A stretch of DNA of 64,000 nt from Manihot esculenta (Eukaryota; Streptophyta; Magnoliopsida; Malpighiales; Euphorbiaceae). Within the stretch, counting starts at the first letter, position 1; each line of letters begins with the position of its first letter. Location: NCBI RefSeq assembly GCF_001659605.2, contig NC_035174.2:9048402-9112401 (forward strand). The letters run 5' to 3'. This document shows positions 12,621 through 23,138 of this stretch, piece by piece. A model generated the notes under the pieces. The model was not told where the DNA came from. It did no database searches and was given only the letters and a program-made list of their open reading frames with translations. The position numbers were made by a program, and so were the translations under genes.

Positions 12621-13283
12621 AAATTTATATATACATATATTCTAATCTTTTGAAAAAAAATAAAAAAAATAAAAAGAGACTGATGTACGTGCAAGTGATG
12701 GTCATAATTTTGACAATTTTATCCTCAGAATCCCTGTATGATTATGTTCTGATGTTTAAAAAGAAAAAAGAAAAAAACTGGTGTAATTGACCCAGTGCTG
12801 CAGACATATATGATCCCTAGCATCAATTCCAGAGAACAGTGACACCAAGTTGTTCTTATCTTTTCATATGGACCAAATAGGAGAAAGTGAGGAATTTTCT
12901 TTGAAATTCCACCATTACCTACATTCTTCCTTTGTTCAAAGAAATCGTTGGGAGCCCAAAGGTAAACCAACCAAGATTTTATTCCATGCACTTTCTTTTC
13001 TCAAATTAGTATATATATATTTTTTATAGTCATAATATTTCTAATCTAATTAAATTAAATTCTCTTCACATCACGTGAATTCATTTAATAGAAACTAATA
13101 TATTATATATATATAAAACAAGCCAATTAGATAATTATTTTTTTTAACATTAATGTTTAATTCTATAGTTATTTAATCTATATAAATGTAACTTAATATT
13201 TAATTCTTAATTTTTAGAAAAATATAATTACTTAAGATGTCAATTATATAAGCTCTTGCTTTTCTTTATACTCTTATAAATAA
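12621..13283. other. AT-rich spacer
   Basis: No supported gene. A minus-strand reading frame at 12725-12991 shows no recognisable domain and looks fortuitous. Confidence 0.4.
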
Positions 13284-13801
13284 TGTAAGATAACTATTGT
13301 TTAAAATAAGTAATAACCTGTCATTATAAGATAAGATTACGTGACAAGAATTTAATAAATCGATACACGGTTCATCCGTAAAGAGAAAGACCTGAACACT
13401 ATAATATTCAATTATTCATCAAGACTTGTCCTCCCTTTAAAATGATGAGTTTTCATATAAAGTTACCATTAGTAGATACAATTTAACAAATTCTCCTTAT
13501 GCCTATAGTCATGGGATTTCTGATTTGTGGGATCTCTTATCAATTAATCGGCACATAGCGAATTTTCAAAAAATGCTATAATTAACTCCATATTCTTACA
13601 ATATAAAAATTAATTATCACAAAGACAAAGGTACACAATTTCTACACAACTACTCATAAATTCTAAACAATTTCTTATATTCGCGCTTTTCCTAAGTTTA
13701 TTGATTTGAGTATCGAAGTGGTTGTTGTAGGCGCCAACTATCTGATATTATCTTTCTTACAGATTGACCAATCGTAACATAGTTTCGTTTCGACCACATC
13801 A
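13284..13801 (+). repeat. 5' LTR of the 13.3-18.8 kb element
   Basis: About 518 bp. It aligns throughout with 18260-18765, for example at the block on CATTATAAGATAAG..ACGTGACAAGA, at TATAGTCATGGGAT, and at the end block ACAGATTGACCAATCGTAACA. The end is placed at CACATCA, followed by TTTGGTTCCATTGCCGG, which lies where a primer-binding region should be. Confidence 0.78.
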
Positions 13802-13911
13802 TTTGGTTCCATTGCCGGAAAATTCATTGTATTCTTTATTCATTTCGATTAAAACTGGTCTCTTATTCCCTTTCTCTTAAAAAAAAATCTTTCTTTTCTT
13901 TCTTTCTCGAA

Positions 13912-14562
13912 ATGATTGATAATTCACGAGCTGTTGAGCCTGCTGCCAACGAGGGCGCTATTATTTCTTCCACTCTTGATAGTGGACAAAACACACCCTC
14001 AATAGACAAATTTCAGAAGTATGTGAGGTTGATGATGGAGTCCAAACTTTGAGAAATGGTAAGAGGATGAGTAAAAAACTAAACTCAAAAGCCAAAAAGG
14101 CAAATATATGAAAAAGACCATAGGAACTATCTAGTGTCCCCTGGAAGGGGTAATCAAAGTAAGTATAGTAATTACACTTCACTGAATAACTCACGGACAC
14201 ATATTTTAATGTGGATCAGGAAAAATGACAAGAAAGTCAGATGACCTCCCAAGTTTAACCTTGAGAGAGCCGAAAGGTGAGATATGATCAAGTACTGCTG
14301 CTTTCATGAAGACCACGGACATACAACGAAGGAGCACTGACAACTGAAAGAAGAGATCCAGAGGTTAATAAGGGATGATACACTTTGAAAATTCGCGAAA
14401 AAGAGTAGGGAAGAGAGGAGACCTGAATTTGAGGTAACAACTCATGAAATCACCCCTGATAGTGAACCTGTAAAGGTTATTCATGTAATTGCATGTGGAC
14501 CTGGCTATAGTAAGAAAAAAGATAAACGAGTCGTCGAAGATGTTTTGAATGTTCAACAGTAG
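13912..14562 (+). pseudogene. gag remnant
   Basis: Translation from ATG 13912 gives about 46 residues (starting MIDNSRAVEPAANEG) before a stop. After a gap that looks like a deletion, 14290-14562 reads KYCCFHEDHGHTTKEH, a stop, then QLKEEIQRLIR and later VKVIHVIACGP. This matches the C-terminal gag region of TAT-type gypsy elements, where a KYCxFHxxxGHxTxxC motif precedes a QLKxxIExLI helix. The Cys expected after the second His is His here, and at least two stops interrupt the frame. Confidence 0.65.
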
Positions 14563-14888
14563 AGTCATATCACATGTCTTTAATAGGAGACTTAGCCCTT
14601 AAAAGAACAGATGTAATAAGCGATAATGTTGGGTCTGGTAAGTTGGGCTAGAACTGGAAGAGACCATTTAGGGTCTCAAAGGTTATTCACCAGGGTCTTA
14701 TAGGCCGGCCAAGTTAGATGGCCTAGTCATTCCCTACTCTTGGAATATTTATAATCTGAGAAAATTTTATAATAACGGTTAACGATTTATTTTATCATGT
14801 GTTGTATCATTTAGTGATAAGGAACGATGGGGTTGTCGTCTTCAAAAAAGATTAAAGAGCACTCATCAAAGGTTACAAAATAATTTTC

Positions 14889-15970
14889 GCCAGGCCATAA
14901 TCCGGGTGTTAGTCTCAATAAATAAGGCATCTTATACCAAGCCACAAGGCGAGTTTTGCCAGACTATAATTTGGGTGTTAGTCCTAATAAATAAGACATC
15001 TTATGCCAGGCTACAAGCCGGATTCTGCCGGTCTATAATTCGGGTGTTAGTCCCGATAAACAAGACATCTTATGCCAGGCCACAAGGCGTGTTCCACTAG
15101 GCCATAATCCGGGAGTTAGTCCTGCTAAATAAGGCATCTTATGTAGGCCACAAGGTGGATTCCGCTAGGCCATTAGTCCCTATAAATAAGGCTTTTATGA
15201 CAAGTCATAAGGCGGGTTTTGTCAGGCCATAATCCGGATATTAGTCCCTCTAAACAAGGCACCTTATGCAAGACCACAAAGTGGATTTTGCCAGGCCATG
15301 ATCCGAAGGTTAGTCCAGATAAACAAGGCATCTTATGCCACGCCATAAGGCGGGTTTCGCTAGGCCATAATTCTGGTGTTAGTCCCACTAAATAAGGCAT
15401 CTTATGCCAAGCTATAAGGCGAGTGTTAGCCAGGCTACATGACTAGGTGTTAGTCCCGCCTCACAAGAAGTCTCTAAGCCATTTTATGCTAAGACCACAA
15501 GGTCGGTATCCACCATGCCACATGACTGAGCATTATACCCAATTCATAAGAAATTTCTAAGGCATTTTATGCCAAGGTCACAAGGCAAGTATCCACCAAT
15601 CTCAACAACCGAATGTTAGTCCCGCTAACTAAGGCACTTTATACCATAGCCACAAAGTGGGTATATGCTAGGCCCATATCCGGATATTAGTTTCATATTT
15701 ATAAAAATTAACTAAGGCATTTTATGCTAGGCTACAAGACAGGCATCCACCAAGCCACGCAACTAGGTATTAACCCCCACTTTATAAAAAGTTTCTAAGG
15801 CATCTTATGCTCAGGTCATAAGGCGAGTATTAGCCAAGCCACACGCCCAAGCCATAATGCTAGTGTTAGCCAGACCACGGATCGGGTGTTAGTTCTGTTT
15901 CACAAAAAAGCTTCTACAACATTTTTATGCCTAGACTGTAAGGTGGGTATCTGGATATTAATCCAATTCT
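14889..15970 (+). repeat. Degenerate tandem array, unit about 69 bp
   Basis: Units of the form GCCAGGCCATAATCCGGGTG, then TTAGTCC..AATAAGGCATC, then TTATGCCAAGCCACAAGGCG repeat about 15 times. The first unit starts are at 14889, 14958 and 15027, a spacing of exactly 69 bp. Later copies carry indels, and from about 15480 the period becomes irregular. The array lies inside the LTR element between the gag remnant and the antisense remnant. It has GC-richer motifs than the surrounding DNA. Confidence 0.85.
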
Positions 15971-16329
15971 GCAAAATTTTTTAAATTATTTATTTTATGA
16001 CCACTAGTTAGGCTAATGACTGGTGTCATATCCGGTTAGCAAGCCTACTTTAATGATTTGTTAGTAGAGGTAATGTTTAGTAGGTCCTTTGATTGGGTGT
16101 TAACCCTTTAGCTCATTTTTTAATGATAATGTAAGTTTTTTTAGGAAGAGGGTTACAGATGAGTACTCATTATACAAGCACTTGATAAAAATAATGGCAA
16201 GACACGAAATGAGATACTTTTATGACATCTCAAAAGATCACATGGGAGAAGGGATATCTTCAGTTTCCTTCTCTCGTGTCTCTATTAAATTTATATTCTC
16301 TACGTTTATTACATTTTCTGTAGAGGCTC

Positions 16330-17946
16330 GGTCGGTGTCTTCAATCCTCTCTCCTCTTGCTCATCCTCGCCCTCCTCCTCTAGGAAGATTTCATCTATCT
16401 AGGCAAAGTTCTTAGAAGAAAATCGCTTCACCAGCTCTTTCTTAACCAAGTCTTGGTCCTCGACAAACATCTCCCCTCCCCGGGCCACCGTCTCTTAAAG
16501 TTCTGCTTCTAGTTCAGTGATCCTAGTAGAGGCAGCCCGATTCTCCTCAACCTGAGATTGCAGCTCTTGGATTTGGTGCTGAAGCATGGCCACTTGATCC
16601 TCAACTATCTTTGCCCGATTCTCGAGCACTCTTCTTGTAGGAGACCTTTGTCTATCTCTTGAGCCTTAAGTTCCCGCCTCAGAGCGTTGTTCCGCTCCTT
16701 GGCCATATATGCACAAAAGACACTCTTTATGGCAGAGTGTATGATATTGTCAAAGAGGTTTTCTGTCTCGATCGCATTCAAGTGGTGATGATCCCTAGGC
16801 TTCAAAGCATTCTTGGCTATGAGAACTGATAAGTGAGGTTCCTCAAGAAGAGAGATCATCCGAGTCAGCGCCAGGTGTTGAATGCTACGAGGCCACTGGG
16901 ATTCGACTCCAGCATTCTCGACTAACGACTCAACAGAGACAGAGACTGCTGCAGAGTTACCTCTTGTAGAAGACTCGGTATAAATAGGGGCCAATTCTTC
17001 TGTTATAAGAAGGGTTAGAGGAGGAGAAAGCATGATTATCTCCTTGGTATGATGAGCTCGTTTAGTAGGAGGACTGGTCGTTCCAACAACTACTTTATCC
17101 TTCTGAGCGGCGCATGCTTCCTCGATAAACTTATTCCTTGATTTGGCCTTATATGCATAAAATAAAAAGTGAGCAAGACAGTCAGTTTCAAAAACAAATG
17201 GGGCAGAAAGAAAATACCCTGTACGCTAACATGAGATGTGCTTTCTCAAATGCTTAGAAGGCTGGGCAAGTGAAAAGCCTGAGCCTGGTCAACCTGAGTA
17301 TGGCTTTGCTAAGACAAAAGAGCGTTCCTCAACGCGACGGTGATATCGATCCTCTGTATCGAGGCCATCCTCTGCAAGAAGTCTAAAGACTCCTCCTCAT
17401 CCCATTATGGCTAGACTCCATCCTTCCGAAGCTCCACATACACATTTCAGTCAGTTTGGAGCAGCCCAAAGCCCACAGGTACTCGGTGACGTAGGATGAA
17501 AAACTTATTTTCTAGCGTTTGAGGGATGAGGGTATCCGATCGAAAAGAGTTTGACATTTTCTCCTGCTGAAGTACCAGAACTCTTTATTTTTTCGGGTTT
17601 CTAGCTGGTACAACTGGGAGAATAAAGCAACACTCGGCTCGATGTTGTTGTTGAAGCAGAGAAAGTGAAAAGCCACCAAGATCCTCTAATTGTTAAGGTG
17701 CAGTTGGGCGATTGCCAGCTTATGGAAACGAAGGACTTCAACAAAGAACGGGTCCATCGAAAATCAAAGACCCACCTTCAACTGCTCCTCATAGACCATA
17801 ATAGTATCCTTTGTGAAAATTTGATCGTCCACACGAACGCTTGGAGATAGAGCAAAGACACAGAAGATTTCTCGAGAGATGTGGTATTGAACGTGTAGGC
17901 GATCTACGTCCTTCTTAGAAGCAAAAGAAGAAGTATTGTCATTCAT
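16330..17946 (-). pseudogene. Antisense ORF remnant of the LTR element (plant mobile-domain-like with coiled coil)
   Basis: Minus-strand translation starting at 17946 gives MNDNTSSFASKKDVDRLHVQ, then a segment resembling the N-terminus of many plant retrotransposon-encoded 'putative plant transposon' proteins (an F-ALSPS block, MDPFFVEVLRFHKLAIAQL, and YQLETRKNKEFWYFSRR). It continues, with stops and frameshifts, to a Glu/Gln-rich coiled coil at about 16500-16750 (LQHQIQELQSQVEENRAAS). The longest uninterrupted stretch is 16605-17033. TAT/Ogre-type elements are known to carry an antisense extra ORF near the 3' LTR, which is why I assign it to the element rather than to a host gene. Confidence 0.5.
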
Positions 17947-18259
17947 TATTGTGAAACTAAAAGCGAATAGGAGTTACCTTAAGTGTACAAATAAGAGAAA
18001 TGGTCGAGACTTTTTTACAGTACAAAAGTCAGTTGTAAGAGAAAGTGGTATCTAAAGGAAAAGTAGGGTTTTTATATGACGGTTTTGACGATAGGTTTTG
18101 AATGTGGCTCGAAGAACAATACAATCATCATTTATAGGTAGGAGCAGGTAAAGCAACGTGAGCAGAAAAATGCCAATCTAAATAAGCCACGTGCCCTTGA
18201 TCGAGAAGATAACTGCCACCTTCGAATATGAAGAATTGAAGACAGCGGAGGACCTCTAA

Positions 18260-18765
18260 TGTGACACAACAATCGCTCAAAATAAGTAATGAGTTGTCAT
18301 TGTAAGATAGGGTCATGTGACAAGAGTCTGATAAGTTGATATGCGGTTCCACCCTAGAGAGGAAGATCCTGACACCATAGCATCAGGTTCTTTATCAAGA
18401 ATCACTCTCTCTTGAAGAGGATGAGTATTCACATAAAATTATCATTATTAGGCACAATCCAGCAGATTCCTATAACGCCTATAATCATGGGATCTCCGAT
18501 TAATTAGTCAATGTGATTCTTTATCAATTAGCCGACACAAGACGAATTTTTAGAAAATACTATAATTAACTTTATTTTCATTACAGTAATAAAGGTATGC
18601 AATTCCTACACAACCGCTCTTAAATTTTAAATAATTATTTACATTCGTATTTTTTCTCGATTTATTGACTTGAGCATTGGAGCGACTACCGTAAGTGCCA
18701 ACCATCTCACATTTTTTTTTTTACAGATTGACTAATCGTAACACAATTTCATTTCAATCACATCA
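18260..18765 (+). repeat. 3' LTR of the 13.3-18.8 kb element
   Basis: Begins TGTGACACAACAATCG and ends CACATCA, collinear with the 5' LTR at 13284-13801 with many substitutions. Shared blocks include ATAATCATGGGATCTC, TAGAAAATACTATAATTAAC and ACAGATTGACTAATCGTAACA. Confidence 0.78.
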
Positions 18766-20315
18766 ATAAAGTTGAATTGTAATAGTTATACTTTTTCATA
18801 AATTTAATAATTATATTTTACAAAAGTTAGAAAGCTTGTTTCTTTTTTTTGAAAATGTATAAAATCTAGTTTTCCATAATATAGAAGATAATTAATTTTT
18901 TATTTTAATAAGGAGCACTATTTTTTTATTTTTTAATATATTTCCCTTATGTTTTCAAAATCAATTAATTTTCTGAACACAAACGCTTTCTAATTTTAAG
19001 TACAAAATTATATTCCTTTCCAAATCCTAAACTAATTGTAGAAAATCTTGATGAGGTGATCTTAGTGAAATTAAGATATTCAAAGAAATTTTAAGCTATT
19101 TATTTTCCATTTCAATCATGTAATCATAAAATCCCATGAATGATTAACTAATCAAATTGCCTTTTTTTATTGTAATTTAGTAATTCAGCTGATATATTTT
19201 TAGCTATAAATTTTAGTGTGTAAAAAAAAATAGTAGTGAAAATTTATCTGTAGCTGTCAATCAAGCTTCCGTAATTTAATAAATTTTCATGGCTTTACTA
19301 CCATTTTAGTTTATGTGTTTATGGGTCTTGGACTTTCTTTCTCTGCCTTGTATTTGGACCTAAACCCTATTCCATGCAATGAAATCCTTTACTTTCTATT
19401 AAAAATATATATATATATTAATATCTAAATTTTAATATAATTAATAGAATAATTCCATTATTTTTAAAATTAAACTTTTAAATTCTTAAATTTTATTAAA
19501 AAATAAAATAAATTTTAATTTCAAAAACACTCCTATCATCTATAATTTAAACTCTTCCCTATCACACACGAATTCAAGTTTACTATTCAAATAGACACAC
19601 AACTCTTCATGTTTGATTCCTTCAACTCCCCACCAATTGATGAAATAAAAAAAAATTCTCTTCAACTCCTTATCTGGGGAGATGTCACTTGCTTAGATTG
19701 AAATGAGAGCGCAAAGCTCGACAGTCCCTTGGCTGAATTAGGATTGAATAAGCAGGACCCAAGGTACATGACCACCATGTGTAGTGCTAAAGGTGGTGGT
19801 ATAGTGCAGAGATTTTGATTTGCACTGATAATAAGGGCTTGATTTGGGACCTCTTCACCATGAGCTAGCATGTTGAGGGTGAATGGAACCCATTTTGGCT
19901 TACACAGTTGGGATTGAAATTGAGCAATTGTTGTAGTCTTCTTCTCTATTAAGTTGCAAATTCTATGATTTTAAGTTGTTGCGTCTGTTGGTTCCAATTT
20001 AAAAGTGATTTTTATAGGCTTTTATCGAGAATGATGGTGGATTGTTGGTTCTAGTTTTATTATGGGTTTTAAAATATAGTGATGGTTGGAGATGTGGGGA
20101 TTCCATGGGTGGTGCTGCTAATTGAAGAGTATTGTAATTCCAGGTATTTAAAGTTTTATTATTATTAAAGATTAAAATATATTAATAAATCATCATGACA
20201 GGATAAAAATGTTTAAAATTTATTAAATGTTAAATTATAATTTTATATTTAATTTTATAATTTCACAATTATATGAATATCACTTAAAATAAATATTTTT
20301 ATATTATTTAAACAA

Positions 20316-20358
<43 letters not shown>

Positions 20359-21600
20359 ATTATTTATTGAATATATTAAATATAAAAAATTTAAATATTT
20401 AATTTTAAAAGTAAATGTACGGATCGGTTAATTATGATAAAATATATCTATTAATTTTTTTTTTTATTTTAGATTGAATTAATCTGGTTTTAAATGGATA
20501 TGTATAGAGGTCCATTTGATAAGAAACGAAATCCAATTAACTGCAAGCATGTCCATTCTACTAATTAAATTAAATAAAAAAAGGAAAAAAGAAAACAAAA
20601 AAGGCAAAGATTTTACATGGTCTAGCTGTGTGACAGATCAGGACCAGTGAGGATTCCAGCGATTAATTATCCAATGATTGGCTGCCAAATTAATTTATAG
20701 CTTTAAGTTTATGTAATTCTGGAATTTAAAAAGAAAAGGAAAAGGAAAAATGTAGAATACAGTTAATCTATTCTGTTTGCTAATAAATGAAATATTTCAC
20801 TCGATAAAATTTGTCAAATTCAATTATTTATTACTAACTTTATATTAATATAATATTTTTATTTAATATAATATAATTGCACATTTTTTATATAAACTTA
20901 ATTAAAAATAAATATATTTAATAAAATTAATAAATACTGCTATATATTCATTAAAAAATTAAAATTATATTACTTTTTTTTTGTCTCTTAAAACAACACC
21001 TTTTTATCTGTCTCAAAGTATGTAACACCTTTTTTTGTAATCATATATTATTTAATAATTCTTAACATTATTTGTCCATGTACATGAAATAAAACAAGTT
21101 AAAGAATGATTAAATAACATAAATTAATATAATCTTTAAAAGTAATATATTAAAAAAGATTACATGAAATTATTAATTAATTAAATATATTTTTAATTTT
21201 ATGTAAAACTGATAGCAAAGCAGGTGGAGATAGTATTACTTTTGGATAATGTGTAATCTAGTTTCAGATTTAATAAAATTCATAATTTAATTTTTTTTAT
21301 TTTAATGAGAATAATTTAGTTTTTGAGATTTTATTCTATTAATCAGATATTTTTTTAAAAAAATTTACTATTAAATTATAAAAATTTAATTTTTTAAATT
21401 TAATTTTTATAATTTTTATAATATTAATATTTATAATAATTTAATTTTATCAATTTATCGTTAGTTTAAATTTAATAAAAATATATTTTATTAATAAAAT
21501 AAAAATTTAAAACTAAATTCTTAGTCTTCAAAAATGGAAACTAAGTTACGAGTTTTAATAAACTTCAGTAATTATGCTGTAAATTAATTTTAGTTTTTGG
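18766..21600. other. AT-rich intergenic region
   Basis: No supported gene. It contains an (AT)n microsatellite at about 20320-20355 and many poly-A/T tracts. A minus-strand reading frame at 19662-19871 lies in a slightly GC-richer patch, but shows no recognisable domain or splice context. Confidence 0.5.
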
Positions 21601-21639
21601 CATTCGTTTAATCCGAAAACACGAATCAGTATGGGTGGG

Positions 21640-22111
21640 CGGCATATGCAATGCACGTGTAAAATAGAAGAAGATGGGGTTGTTCCAGTTGGTTGCAGCC
21701 TCGTGATAAGCGCCGCGTGGACTCCACCGCCCTTCAAGAAAGCTCTTGGCCGTCATCCACTAAAATGCTCTGAGTACGTGGAGAGACGTGATTGGTCAGA
21801 GCAGGTAAACTTGTGGATCACATGACGATTGATGGATCACACCACCAGTTAGTTCTTTCTGTGCTGAGCTGAGTTTCACATGCACATGGATAACGTCCAG
21901 TGGGACCCACGCACAGCCACGTGTTCTCTTCCATGTCAGAAAAGTTCAGTCTCCGAGCTCACACGTCAGCCAAAAAGGTAAAGATAGATAGACACTTCAT
22001 AGACAGAGAAGCACATAAGAAGAAGAAGTGAAGAAAAGGGCATTTTATTTTAGTTCCAGAGCTGACAATTTCCGATTCTCTCTCCCTCGTTAGGCTTGAT
22101 CATAATCACAG
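21640..22111 (+). promoter_or_regulatory. Promoter and leader of the CONSTANS-like gene
   Basis: A GC-richer island directly upstream of the B-box gene. It contains two palindromic G-boxes, CACGTG at 21654-21659 and 21918-21923, plus TACGTGG at about 21774 and ACACGTCAGCC near 21961. G-boxes are known sites for bZIP, PIF and related light- and ABA-response factors. A GA-rich leader (about 22010-22100) ends in a donor-like CACAG/GTAATT at 22112, suggesting an intron in the 5' UTR that would splice to about 22931 or 22950. Confidence 0.5.
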
Positions 22112-22969
22112 GTAATTTTCTTCGCTTGGAGTCTTAATCTTTGGAATTAGATCTCTGACTTTTAATTCATTCATGAATAAAGATTGCGAAAAATGAACTT
22201 AATTTTAGGTGCTTGTGTGATTCTTGAGTAGGAATGCATTTTTGTGTGCTTCAGGCTACTGGATTTTGCTTCTTTTTTTTTTGGCTTAGTTTTTGGTGCT
22301 TCTGAAATTATCTGCGAAAACCACGGCTGGTTCCTTTTTTCTTTAAATGTTTATTTTCAGTGTAAATTGTTATATTTTCTAAATTTTGTAGTCTCTGATG
22401 TGTTTGGAAATAGAAAGTTGAATGTTATTATATGTGGTTGAATGAACTGAGAGCAATATAATCCAAATTAGAAAATAATTGTCCTTTTTTTATCTTTCAA
22501 CTTTGATAATAGGAAGGAATTTCTACAGTTAACATCTTCTCCCATTTCCTACAGCCTTGTAACTGATAATAAATTTTATTCTTTAATTTCACAGTTGAAA
22601 GAAAAATTACAGAAGAAGCACACCTCTGCTCAATTGAATGCATCTCTACCCAAAATTTCCAACAATATTAAATTGGAGTTTGTTAGTGACTTAACTGTTT
22701 ATCTATTTTAATTGATTCTACAAGGGAGCAAACTTGAAGGAAGATCTCTATCATTTTTCTTTTTCCGATGTTTTGTTCAAGCCCTTATATTGTCAACTTG
22801 AGATTTTGTTGGTTGAATTTAAAGTTTTAAACATCATAAGTTGGAACAAAGTGTGAGCATAGAAGAAGCACCCAAATTTGTTATTATGAATGATTTCCTT
22901 TCTTTCTTCAATGGAAATAACTTATTTCAGATTTGGAAATTGCTGCAGGAAAATTTTGGTTTAGAAGTG

Positions 22970-23138
22970 ATGTCTGTATTTTTCGAGGATTAAGTTGGTA
23001 TGATCGGTGGAGTTATTCAAATTTCAATTTGGAAGTTGTTGAAACCTTATGAAGCCTGGGAAGTGCGGGCTTATTGATGATCTGGAAATAATAAAATGGA
23101 GAAAATTTGTGAATTCTGCACGGCATTTCAGCCAGTAG
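22970..23138 (+). promoter_or_regulatory. Three upstream ORFs before the CONSTANS-like start
   Basis: Upstream ATGs at 22970 (7 codons, stop at 22991-22993), 23000 (25 codons, stop at 23075-23077) and 23049 (29 codons, stop at 23136-23138). The third is out of frame with the main ATG at 23096 and overlaps it by about 40 nt. If the leader includes this sequence, as the likely splice acceptors at 22930 or 22950 predict, these would be expected to reduce initiation at the main start. Confidence 0.5.

Larger units (their letters stand above)
13284..18765 (+). mobile_element. Degenerate LTR retrotransposon, probably a non-autonomous Ty3/gypsy of the TAT/Ogre kind
   Basis: Two direct repeats of about 510 bp begin with TGT and end in CACATCA, and enclose 4.46 kb. 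The interior holds a short gag N-terminus, a gag zinc-knuckle-region remnant, a long 69-bp tandem array, and an antisense coding remnant near the 3' LTR. I see no reverse transcriptase, integrase or protease. The LTRs have diverged visibly and the gag carries stops, so the insertion is old. The bases AATAA precede the left LTR and AATAA/ATAAA follow the right one, a plausible but ambiguous 5-bp target duplication. Confidence 0.8.

Noticed and set aside
14889..15970. CRISPR-like regular spacing in the 69-bp array
   Set aside because: Units are contiguous, with no unique spacers, in a plant retroelement. It is an ordinary tandem repeat.
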